DNA from: JAGPUQ01 sp050250395
GTDB lineage: Bacteria > Pseudomonadota > Gammaproteobacteria > Pseudomonadales > Porticoccaceae
Direction: 5' to 3'
NCBI GenBank assembly: GCA_050250395.1
Contig: JBFWOQ010000030.1
Location: 1 to 34,900 of the forward strand
Length of the DNA stretch: 34,900 nt
Below are positions 1 to 6,794 of this stretch, in pieces; positions within the stretch are counted from its first letter, which is position 1, and each line of letters begins with the position of its first letter. The notes beneath the pieces are model-generated. The model ran no database searches. It saw only the letters and a list, made by a program, of their open reading frames with translations, and was not told where the DNA came from. Made by a program: the position numbers and the translations under genes.

Positions 1-137
1 CAAAACCGCCTCTCGGGTCCGGCCCCAACGCCAGACAGGACGCCGATGGCCCACCAATGGTTCTCCAGCGCCGCCAACAGCGCCCCTGCGCAACTCCACT
101 CCACAATCGGTGAGCGAAGCGGGCTAGTGACCTGGGG

Positions 138-956
138 TCAGGTGGCGGTAGTCCCGCCATCGACCACGATTTCCGCGCCGGTGACCCAGGGCGACTGATC
201 GCTCGCCAGAAACAGGGCTGCCTTGGCGATATCGGACGGGGTGCCTTTCATCCCCAGCGGAGTACCGCGCTCGAACGCCTGCTGCACGGTGGCGGCGTCC
301 TTGCCGAGACCCGCCGCCACAAACCCCTTCAGCACCGCATTGCCCATATCGGTCGGAATCAGACCGGGATGAATGGAATTCACCCGGATGCCGTAGTTGA
401 GAAAGCCGAATTCGACGGCGGCGGCCTTGGTCAGCAGTTTGACAGCGCCCTTGCTGCCGCAGTAGGCGCTGAGGCCCGAGAAGCCGCGCAACCCCGCCAC
501 CGACGACAGATTGATGATGGCGCCGCCGCGACCCGCTGCGCCACCCGGCTTCATCGCCTTGCAGGCGGCTTTCAGGCCCAGAAAGACCCCCGTGACATTG
601 ATATCCAGGATGCGCTGGAAATCCTTCAACTCGGTGTTTTCGACCAGGGCACAGATCTCGATGCCAGCGTTATTGACCACGATATCCAGGCCGCCCAGTT
701 GCCGTACCGTTTCGGCGACGGTGGTCTCCCAGTCGGCTTCGCGGGTCACGTCCTGGCGGATAAAGGCCGCCTGCCCGCCACTGGCCTGGATCGCAGCGGC
801 AGTCTCGCGCCCCTGATCCTCCAGGATATCCGCGATCATGACCGCGGCGCCGGCGCGGGAAAAAGTGGCTGCGATTTCGGCCCCGAGCCCGCGCGCCGCG
901 CCAGTGACCAGCGCGACCTTGCCGGCCAGGGAAATTTGAATGCCTTGATTTGCCAT
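138..956 (-). CDS. SDR-family NAD(P)-dependent oxidoreductase
   Basis: A 272-residue classical short-chain dehydrogenase/reductase that would interconvert an alcohol and a ketone with NAD(H) or NADP(H) in the cytoplasm. The Rossmann motif TGAARGLG lies at residues 18-25, NNAG at 95-98, and the catalytic Ser152, Tyr165 and Lys169 (YCGSK) are all present. The C-terminal VDGG is typical of the family. The ATG is preceded by a strong GGGAGG ribosome-binding site, which supports this start. It lies about 75 bases downstream of the AraC-type regulator on the same strand, so the two may be co-transcribed. It sits back to back with the copper monooxygenase operon, so oxidation of the alcohol product of that enzyme is a reasonable but unproven role. 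The substrate cannot be read from the sequence. Confidence 0.93.
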   Translation of the reverse strand: MANQGIQISLAGKVALVTGAARGLGAEIAATFSRAGAAVMIADILEDQGRETAAAIQASGGQAAFIRQDVTREADWETTVAETVRQLGGLDIVVNNAGIEICALVENTELKDFQRILDINVTGVFLGLKAACKAMKPGGAAGRGGAIINLSSVAGLRGFSGLSAYCGSKGAVKLLTKAAAVEFGFLNYGIRVNSIHPGLIPTDMGNAVLKGFVAAGLGKDAATVQQAFERGTPLGMKGTPSDIAKAALFLASDQSPWVTGAEIVVDGGTTAT

Positions 957-1030
957 GGGTGTCCTCCCGGACTGGGTGTGTTGGATGCCTCCCGCCGGCG
1001 CGGATGCGCCAGCGGATGATCAGGGCCGCT

Positions 1031-2104
1031 TCATTCACGGCGGCTGCGTTCCCGGTACTCGGACGCCGAGCAGCCGCACCAGCGTTTGAAGGCGCGGCGA
1101 AAACTGGTGGTGTCCCCGTAACCCAATTCCATCGCGATGGCGTCGATGGACAGGTCGGAATTGCGCAGCGAATCCATCGCCATTTGCTTGTGGATACTCT
1201 CGCGCAGGTCGCGGTAGGTAGCACCTTCCGTTTGCAGGTGGCGGATCAGGGTGCGTGACGAAAGGCTGAACGCCTTGGCCATTTCCTTGAGTGTCGGCAT
1301 CGCGGCGGGATTTTTGCGCAATTCCGCCAGGATATGCTGGGCGGTGATGTTGTGGGCGCGCAGCTCGTGCATCTGGTGCTGGAGTTGCTCTTCCGCCATG
1401 CGGTGGATGCGGGCATCGGCCGAGACGCAACGTACTTCTTGGAAGGATGCCGGCAGAATCATCAGGTGGCGATCGCCGTCGAACTCGGTCTTGCCGGAAA
1501 AATACAGATCGTACTGGTCCGCATAGGGCGGTGGGGGATACCCGAAGATGATCCGGCTCTCGGTGAGTGGCTGGCCGCTGACGAATTCGAGGGCGTTTTG
1601 CAGCGTCAGCATCAGCGCTTCGACCACGATCACCTTGACTTCAGGGCTGGTGAACGCTTCCTTGAGCTCCAGGATAACCCGGTCCCCCTCGTAGAACATG
1701 GCCATGTCGCAGAAGGTTACGGTCGTCTGGTAGTACCTGGCGATGTCCTTGATCGCCTGCCCTACCGTTTCGGCGGAGATGACCGCCATGCCGATGGTGC
1801 CGTGCTTGGAAACATGGAGCTTGGAGCCGAGCGACAGGCCCGCAGTAGGCAGATCCTGCGCCGCCATGACCGCGAACACGGCTTGCGCCAGATCCTCGAA
1901 TGGAACCGGCGCGCTCGAGTCTTCCAGCAGCGACTTGTGCAGGCCATGGCGCTCGAAAATAGCGCGTACCTCGGACCCGCCCCCCAATGTGTGGAATACC
2001 ATGTTGGCATAGCTGGCGTTGACGAAGCGGCTATCGGGCGTCGGTGGTTGTGCCGCGACCGCCAGCTTGTCGGCGGGGTGCATGGAGCCGTGTGGTTCTG
2101 TCAT
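1031..2104 (-). CDS. AraC-family transcriptional regulator (OruR/arabinose_bd type)
   Basis: A 357-residue AraC/XylS-family regulator. Residues about 30-220 resemble the N-terminal ligand-sensing domain of the OruR/ArgR-like subgroup. The C-terminal third holds two helix-turn-helix units, roughly 269-291 (TLKEMAKAFSLSSRTLIRHL) and 323-342 (AMELGYGDTTSFRRAFKRW), the standard AraC DNA-binding fold. Start at the ATG after an AGAGAGA-like ribosome-binding site. It is divergent from pmoC across a 443-base gap and lies upstream of the SDR on its own strand. By position it is the best candidate for controlling the monooxygenase operon, the SDR, or both. Members of this subgroup usually sense small hydrophobic or amino-acid-like effectors; the effector here is unknown. 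Regulation of pmo by AraC-type proteins is not the usual arrangement in methanotrophs, so this is inference. Confidence 0.9.
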   Translation of the reverse strand: MTEPHGSMHPADKLAVAAQPPTPDSRFVNASYANMVFHTLGGGSEVRAIFERHGLHKSLLEDSSAPVPFEDLAQAVFAVMAAQDLPTAGLSLGSKLHVSKHGTIGMAVISAETVGQAIKDIARYYQTTVTFCDMAMFYEGDRVILELKEAFTSPEVKVIVVEALMLTLQNALEFVSGQPLTESRIIFGYPPPPYADQYDLYFSGKTEFDGDRHLMILPASFQEVRCVSADARIHRMAEEQLQHQMHELRAHNITAQHILAELRKNPAAMPTLKEMAKAFSLSSRTLIRHLQTEGATYRDLRESIHKQMAMDSLRNSDLSIDAIAMELGYGDTTSFRRAFKRWCGCSASEYRERSRRE

Positions 2105-2547
2105 GTTATCTCTCTGACCACGGCCCCGCAGCGGGTCACCGCGACTGCAAATATTCAGCGGTCAGAGTCTGCGGGGCGGCTTCGCGATGGAATGTTTGCT
2201 TGGCCCGTAATTTTCGCACGCCAGCGCCAAGCGGCAAAGGTCTTCCGAGTGCCCGGACGTGATCTCTCCGAATGTTCCTCGGCATGGGTGTATCGCCAGA
2301 AATGCGGGTCAGGACCAGAAGGCAGTGTCACTTTCTGCACCATCCCTGTCACCTATTGCCCTGTATCTGTGCCGGGCGGCTTGCCTATAGTTCCCTCCAT
2401 AAAATAACGTATGATCATGAAGAGCGGTCCTGCACTTCATGGTGCTATCCAAGCCAGCAGTCTTCGGTGAGGTGGTCGTCCGGCGGATATCGGGCGCGTA
2501 CGGTTAATCGAACTACTGACTGACACCATTGTATAGGGGTATTTGAT
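2105..2547. promoter_or_regulatory. Divergent intergenic region between AraC regulator and pmoC
   Basis: This 443-base gap must carry the promoters for both the regulator (leftward) and pmoCAB (rightward). The pmoC ribosome-binding site AGGGG is at 2535-2539, eight bases before the ATG. The stretch around 2381-2416 is AT-richer and contains TTGCCT (2381-2386) and TATGAT (2410-2415), but the 23-base spacing does not fit sigma-70. A nearer hexamer, TAACGT at 2405-2410, is a poor -10. No convincing sigma-54 site was found. I see no protein-coding gene here. The AraC operator cannot be assigned by eye. Confidence 0.5.
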
Positions 2548-3348
2548 ATGGCACAGACACGCGCTACTAACGACCTGGCTGTCGGCTCCCGCGAGAGCTT
2601 TGGCAGCAAGACCGCCGGGCACTTCAAGCGAAACCGGATTGCCTGGGGCTTTGGCGCACTGGTGTTGGCGGTGGGCGCCGGGTTGCGTCTTTACATGGGC
2701 ATGATGGCGTTTTCGACGGGAACCGACTATTTCTCCCCGGAGTTCCATACCTATTGGATGCCGCTCCTGTACGGCGAAATCATCGTGCTGGGCCTGTTTA
2801 CCGTTGGTATGTCCGTTTATTTGTGGATGACGCGCGAAACGGACGCCAGCAAGATCGGCCCCGAACTCGAGTTAAGCCGCTACTGGAAGCTGCTTGGCGT
2901 GTTTACCGTCATGGGGTTGTGGGCTGCCATGGTAGCGATCACCTCGGTGGAATCCGACGCTGCTTGGCATCAGGTGACGATTCGGGATACCGACTTTACC
3001 CCGACCCACATCATCATTTTCTACTTCTCGCTGCCTTTCCTGACCGCGATGCTGATCCCGACGTTCATCTGGGCGCACACCCGTCTGCCGGCCTATATGA
3101 ACAAGGTGTCGCTGCCGTTCTTGGCGGTGGTTGTCGGCATCCTCATGATCATGCCGAACTATGGGTTCAATGAGTGGGGCCACACGTTCTTCTACGCAGA
3201 AGAATTGTTTGCGGCACCGATCCATTGGGGCTTCGTGTTGCTGGGCTGGTCGCTGTTCTTCTTTGTACCGCTGGTCGTGCAGCTCTTCACCTACATGGGC
3301 CGTTCCATCGCACAAGTGACTGCCCTCAGAAGTCGCCAGGCGGCTTGA
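2548..3348 (+). CDS. pmoC: Copper membrane monooxygenase subunit C (PmoC/AmoC family)
   Basis: Subunit C of a particulate (copper-dependent) membrane monooxygenase, the family that oxidises methane, ammonia or short hydrocarbons at the inner membrane. The 266-residue length is normal for the family. The copper-binding motif D-x3-H-x12-H is intact: Asp137, His141 and His154, equivalent to Asp156, His160 and His173 in Methylococcus capsulatus. About six hydrophobic membrane spans are visible, including residues 31-50, 73-93, 113-133, 154-175, 186-203 and 225-246. The start is fixed by AGGGG eight bases upstream. It is the first gene of a C-A-B-D operon, the order used by most pmo, amo and hydrocarbon monooxygenase operons. 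The gap to pmoA carries a terminator-like hairpin. Family membership is certain; substrate is not. Confidence 0.96.
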   Translation: MAQTRATNDLAVGSRESFGSKTAGHFKRNRIAWGFGALVLAVGAGLRLYMGMMAFSTGTDYFSPEFHTYWMPLLYGEIIVLGLFTVGMSVYLWMTRETDASKIGPELELSRYWKLLGVFTVMGLWAAMVAITSVESDAAWHQVTIRDTDFTPTHIIIFYFSLPFLTAMLIPTFIWAHTRLPAYMNKVSLPFLAVVVGILMIMPNYGFNEWGHTFFYAEELFAAPIHWGFVLLGWSLFFFVPLVVQLFTYMGRSIAQVTALRSRQAA

Positions 3349-3414
3349 TCTCTTCGTCGTCAAGAACTGTCCCTTTATCGAGAGATATCGGCGTTTAAAG
3401 TGGTAATTCCCGGG

Positions 3415-3446
3415 TCCCCGCAAGCACACTTGCGGGGATTCTTTTT
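3415..3446 (+). terminator. Terminator-like hairpin between pmoC and pmoA
   Basis: CCCCGCAAG (3416-3424) pairs perfectly with CTTGCGGGG (3429-3437) around a CACA loop. One more T-A pair closes the base at 3415/3438, and a T-rich run TTCTTTTTC follows. This has the form of a rho-independent terminator, yet pmoA starts only 64 bases on in the same direction. It may attenuate transcription or act as an RNA-processing or stability element that raises pmoC transcript relative to pmoAB. Similar hairpins are known after amoC in ammonia oxidisers. Confidence 0.8.
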
Positions 3447-3509
3447 CTGCGGACAGCCGCCGCACACTCTCGGACCATTGTCATTTCAAGAGCACGAGGT
3501 GTCGCCCAA

Positions 3510-4313
3510 ATGAACGAAGTGCAATCAGAAGAGTTGCGGGCCAAGGAGGTCAAAGAGGCTAGGGCGCAGATTCTCGACATGGAGTCGCTTAACAACCCGG
3601 CGGCCATAAAGCTCTATCGGCGGCTCGACGGGATCCTGATTTTGGTGTTGTTTACTTTCCTCACTCTCGGCATCCAGATCCAGTTCACCTTGACGGCGGG
3701 GGATTGGGATTACTGGACGGATTGGAAGGATCGTCGGTGGTGGCCTTTGGTGACGCCGCTTACCCTATTGATGCCCATAGGAGCCTTCACCTACGGCATA
3801 TGGCAACGAGTGCGCCTGCCCATCATGGCGACCGCTTTAACTACGCTGCTATGTCTGGTGGCTTGGGCCAGCCACTATCTCAATTTCTATCAATTTACCT
3901 ACTTTCCGCTAACTTTTGTCTTTCCGGCGACGTACATCGGGGTTGCCATTCTGCTCGATTGTGCGCTGGTAATGACCCGCAGTCTCGTCGTTTCCGCGTT
4001 CATAGGTGCCGGTTTGTTCGGCGCCCTGGTATACCCATTGAACTGGCCCCTGATCGCGGCATACAGGACGCCGGTGGAGTTCAATGGCATGCTGCTGTCG
4101 CTGGCCGATTTGATGGGGTACGAATACATCCGTACCACTACGCCCGAATACCTGCGAATTATCGAGAGTTCCACTCTGCGCACGTTCGGCGGCTCGGTAG
4201 TGCCCTTGACGGCCGTGTTTGCCGGCTTTGTGAGTATCGTTGTCTACGCCATCTTTCTGTGGGCAGGTTCTTATGTGAATAGGCTGGTGACGTTCGCCAA
4301 GCGTATCGTGTGA
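3510..4313 (+). CDS. pmoA: Copper membrane monooxygenase subunit A (PmoA/AmoA family)
   Basis: Membrane subunit A, the usual phylogenetic marker of the copper monooxygenases. The family signatures align along the whole 267 residues: GDWDYWTDWKDRR (64-76), SHYLNFYQFTYFPLTFVFPA (121-140), YPLNWPLIA (175-183), PVEFNGMLLSLAD (188-200) and RTTTPEY (208-214) followed by STLRTFG (221-227). Compared with M. capsulatus, where I recall GDWDFW, NRYFNFWGWTYFPINFVFPA and RTGTPEY, several strongly conserved residues differ. This points to a divergent, hydrocarbon-type branch rather than a canonical methanotroph or ammonia oxidiser. The N-terminal extension (residues 1-38) is charged and precedes the first membrane helix. 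The start has GAGGTG eight bases upstream. It lies 55 bases before pmoB, so the two are very likely co-transcribed. Assignment to a substrate class needs a tree. Confidence 0.96.
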   Translation: MNEVQSEELRAKEVKEARAQILDMESLNNPAAIKLYRRLDGILILVLFTFLTLGIQIQFTLTAGDWDYWTDWKDRRWWPLVTPLTLLMPIGAFTYGIWQRVRLPIMATALTTLLCLVAWASHYLNFYQFTYFPLTFVFPATYIGVAILLDCALVMTRSLVVSAFIGAGLFGALVYPLNWPLIAAYRTPVEFNGMLLSLADLMGYEYIRTTTPEYLRIIESSTLRTFGGSVVPLTAVFAGFVSIVVYAIFLWAGSYVNRLVTFAKRIV

Positions 4314-4368
4314 GCAAAATCAACCCGCATTCCAACAAGTAATTGATCGAAATCGAGGGGAATAAGGC

Positions 4369-5643
4369 GTGGGCACTACAAAACAGATTGTGATGGCTGT
4401 AGAAAAAATGCGTTCGAGATTGGGGCTTGCTTCGATCCTGTTGTCGGCGCTGGTACTGTTCTCCGGAGAACTCCTGGCCCACGGTGAGCGCGCTCAATTG
4501 GCGAGCATGCGGATGAGGACGGTGCATTGGTTTGACACTCAGGTTACGCCCCTCAAGGCCAAGGTGGGCGATACGGTTACCATCTCGGGAAAGTTCATCC
4601 CGTCCACGTCCTGGCCGGAAACCCTGCCGAGCATCGCCGACACCGCTTACCTCAATGTCGGTGTGCCTGGTCCAACCTTCCTCAGGGTGCATTCGGAAGT
4701 AAATGGTGTGCCCATGATGCGGTCGACGGCCTTTCCATTGGGTAAAGTGTACGAATACAAGGTTGTCCTGCGCGCGCGAATCCCGGGTCGCTATCATGTC
4801 CACCCGTTGATCAATGTGTTGGATGCGGGCTCTCTTATCGGAAAAGGAACCTGGCTTGAGATTGATAAGGCGGACACGGATGCCCCTTTTGTCAACAACG
4901 CAACACTGCTTACAGGCGAAACTGTTGACCTGGAGACTGTTGGGCTGGGTGGCGTCATCGGTTGGCACTTGGTTTGGATTGCCATGGGTGTCGCATGGTT
5001 GCTGTTCTGGCTGATCCGAAAGGAACTGTTCATCCCAAGGTTCATGCGCATTAGGGCGCTTGGAAACGACCGTGCAAATGAACTTCTGACCAGAAGAGAT
5101 TTTGTTGGTTCGGCCATATTCTTCACGCTGACATTAACAATTATTCTCACGGGATATCTGTGGGCTGAATGGAAGTACCCCCTCACGATTCCGTTGCAGA
5201 CGGGCAAGGTCGTCGTCAACGGTTTGGACGTCCCGACTGGCGATCTGAAGATCGAAGTGGAGAATGCTTCCTACAAGCTGGAGGGTAGAAGCCTGACCAT
5301 CAATGCCAAAATGACCAATAACGGCGCGCGGCCTTTGCGCATTGATGAATTTGTTACGGCCAATATCCGGTTTGTAAACGCCAAAGTCGCCGAGGGTAAA
5401 ATTGTCGAAGGCGAGGAAATGGTGGCGCGCGATGGCCTCTCGGTTTCGGTTGATGTCATCGATCCAGGAGAGACCAAGGATGTTGTCATCGTGGCATCCG
5501 ATACGCTTTGGGAACAATATCGCATGACGGGGCTGATCGACGATCCTGACAGTCGCTTTGCGGGGCTATTGTTCTACAACGACGATCAAGGGAAACGTTA
5601 CTATCAGGAACTTGGCGGATCAATTCTCCCGAGCTTCTTTTGA
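4369..5643 (+). CDS. pmoB: Copper membrane monooxygenase subunit B (PmoB/AmoB family)
   Basis: Subunit B, with two periplasmic cupredoxin-like domains and two membrane helices (about 199-216 and 245-263). The N-terminus is a signal peptide ending ...LLA before His38, so His38 would be the mature N-terminal residue, as His33 is in M. capsulatus. With His143 and His145 (YHVHP) it completes the CuB site. His53 (TVHW) matches His48 of M. capsulatus, but its partner His72 in GKFH is Ile77 here (GKFI), so the bis-His site is incomplete. The C-terminal cupredoxin ends with the conserved DPDSRFAGLLF (392-402). A GTG start at 4369 is chosen because GAGGGG lies eight bases upstream; ATGs at 4393 and 4408 are alternatives. 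The next gene begins at or just past its stop. Confidence 0.95.
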   Translation: MGTTKQIVMAVEKMRSRLGLASILLSALVLFSGELLAHGERAQLASMRMRTVHWFDTQVTPLKAKVGDTVTISGKFIPSTSWPETLPSIADTAYLNVGVPGPTFLRVHSEVNGVPMMRSTAFPLGKVYEYKVVLRARIPGRYHVHPLINVLDAGSLIGKGTWLEIDKADTDAPFVNNATLLTGETVDLETVGLGGVIGWHLVWIAMGVAWLLFWLIRKELFIPRFMRIRALGNDRANELLTRRDFVGSAIFFTLTLTIILTGYLWAEWKYPLTIPLQTGKVVVNGLDVPTGDLKIEVENASYKLEGRSLTINAKMTNNGARPLRIDEFVTANIRFVNAKVAEGKIVEGEEMVARDGLSVSVDVIDPGETKDVVIVASDTLWEQYRMTGLIDDPDSRFAGLLFYNDDQGKRYYQELGGSILPSFF

Positions 5644-5675
5644 CAGTGGTTTGCGACGCGAGCGCTGGTTGTCTG

Positions 5676-6320
5676 ATGATCCGAAATAAAATAAATCGTA
5701 CACATCCGGGCGTCTCGCGGTTGACGCTTGGCCTGTGGGTAGGGATGAGTTTACTCTTCGCGTCGGCAACCGCGTTAGGCCACGGTGGCGTCTCCATGGA
5801 GGATGACGTGTGCTTGATCAAGATCGGGCCATACACCGCGCACTTTACCGGCTATCTTCCACAGGAGCGCGCTTCTCAGGAGTTTTGTGAGGATATTCCA
5901 GTGGCCACCAAGGCGATTTTTGTAATCGACTTCATCAGCGATGAACTGCGAGTTATGGATATCGACTTTCGGATTGTCCGCGACGTCAAGAATGTCGGTC
6001 GCAAGGCGATTTACGAGGACTTGGGAGGGCCGGAAGCGGTAGAAAGAGCCACGGTTTTCTACGAAGAGCCAAAATCGTATGGAGCAGGCACGATAAGTGT
6101 TCGGTATCCCTTCGTGGAAAATGGCGGCTATGTGGGTATTATCGAGGCTCGCCACCAAGCGACAGGGCTGAGTTACCGCTCGGTGTTCCCCTTCTACGTC
6201 GGGGGCGGACAATACGGCAAATACATGGCTTACTATGGGTTGTTGCTCCTGTTTTGCGGCGTGTTTATTTGGGGCTCGGGCCGTAGCCATGTATTCAAGC
6301 CGAAGCCAAAGGCAGGTTAG
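5676..6320 (+). CDS. PmoD/AmoD-position periplasmic membrane-anchored protein
   Basis: Fourth gene of the operon, starting 33 bases after the pmoB stop. A TTG at 5640 overlapping the pmoB stop is an alternative start and would add 12 residues. Counting from the ATG, a signal peptide ends near ALG-HGG (34-38). Next come a soluble periplasmic domain and one C-terminal membrane helix (about 186-199) with a short basic tail. The domain begins with a potential metal-binding cluster: His36, Met41, Cys46, His56 and Cys71 (HGG, SMEDDVC, YTAHFTGY, EFCEDIP). Operon position and architecture match pmoD/amoD, small membrane-anchored periplasmic proteins linked to copper handling in related operons. I cannot confirm true homology to PmoD by eye. 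A copper chaperone or assembly role is inferred. Its lower GC matches pmoCAB rather than the flanks. Confidence 0.75.
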   Translation: MIRNKINRTHPGVSRLTLGLWVGMSLLFASATALGHGGVSMEDDVCLIKIGPYTAHFTGYLPQERASQEFCEDIPVATKAIFVIDFISDELRVMDIDFRIVRDVKNVGRKAIYEDLGGPEAVERATVFYEEPKSYGAGTISVRYPFVENGGYVGIIEARHQATGLSYRSVFPFYVGGGQYGKYMAYYGLLLLFCGVFIWGSGRSHVFKPKPKAG

Positions 6321-6373
6321 CTTTTTTGCCTGTCTTGAATTCCGAGCGGGTGGGTTCGGTGGCATTTTGGCTG

Positions 6374-6429
6374 ACACCCGGCGTCGAGGGCGGGTACAAC
6401 CCGGCCCAGTGAACCCTGACGCCGGGTGT
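6374..6429. repeat. 12-bp perfect inverted repeat after the pmo operon
   Basis: ACACCCGGCGTC at 6374-6385 is the exact reverse complement of GACGCCGGGTGT at 6418-6429, separated by 32 bases. It lies 54 bases after the stop of the pmoD-like gene, and its right arm overlaps the start of the ISL3 remnant. It could form a hairpin that ends the operon transcript, or be a trace of the insertion event. No T-run follows, so it is not a standard terminator. Confidence 0.6.
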
Positions 6430-6557
6430 TGGCCGTGGCCTCAGGGCGCGAGTCCAAGACCGTCGCGGCCATCGCCGCCAAGCTGGGCGAACAGGGTTGC
6501 CCGCCTGCACGCATCGAGTCGGCCAGCATTGACATGACGCCGGCCTTCATCAAGGGT
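6420..6557 (+). pseudogene. ISL3-family transposase remnant
   Basis: In the frame starting at 6420 the DNA encodes RRVLAVASGRESKTV followed by DMTPAFIKG. This matches the core of ISL3-family transposases (R-V-L-x-V-x-x-GR-x-x-x-TV ... DMSPAFIKGV). Only about 46 codons survive; a stop codon lies immediately upstream and the homology ends abruptly at 6557. It is an inactive scar marking a past insertion just downstream of the monooxygenase operon. Confidence 0.8.
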
Positions 6558-6559
6558 TG

Positions 6560-6687
6560 CAGGACTTGCCGTAGGTGGCGATGACGATGTCGTCGTCCCG
6601 AAACCAGAAACCATTCCAGGCCGTCGAATCCGCGTAATGGTTGCGCAGTTGTGTTGACCGCTATGGCCGAGATTCGGGTTCCATCAT
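6560..6687 (-). pseudogene. Sulfotransferase N-terminal stub
   Basis: Reading leftward from an ATG at 6687, with GGAGAAC upstream, the codons give MMEPESRP, an in-frame TAG, then RSTQLRNHYADSTAWNGF and FRDDDIVIATYGKS. This is the typical N-terminus of PAPS-dependent sulfotransferases, which continue into the KSGTTW phosphosulfate-binding loop. The homology stops at that loop, where the ISL3 remnant begins. The gene is therefore both nonsense-mutated and truncated, and cannot make a functional enzyme. Confidence 0.8.
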
Positions 6688-6794
6688 GATGTTGTTCTCC
6701 CGCCGGCGATCTGTCCGGCGGCGTACCGGCCGTGGATGGCTCCGTCATGTCCCAGGCACTTGAGCGCCCGAACTCCGGTATTCTTTACTTTAGG

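Noticed and set aside
1..137. Possible gene end at the left edge
   Set aside because: Short open frames exist in both directions but none shows a recognisable family, so nothing is called.
2356..2416. Sigma-54 or sigma-70 promoter for pmoC
   Set aside because: GTGCCGGGCGGCTTGCC lacks the GG/GC spacing of sigma-54, and the TTGCCT/TATGAT pair is spaced 23 bases; neither is convincing.
2548..6320. Calling the cluster amoCAB of an ammonia oxidiser because an ammonium transporter lies nearby
   Set aside because: AmtB is widespread for nitrogen assimilation, no hao or cytochrome c554 gene is seen, and PmoA motifs do not match ammonia oxidisers.
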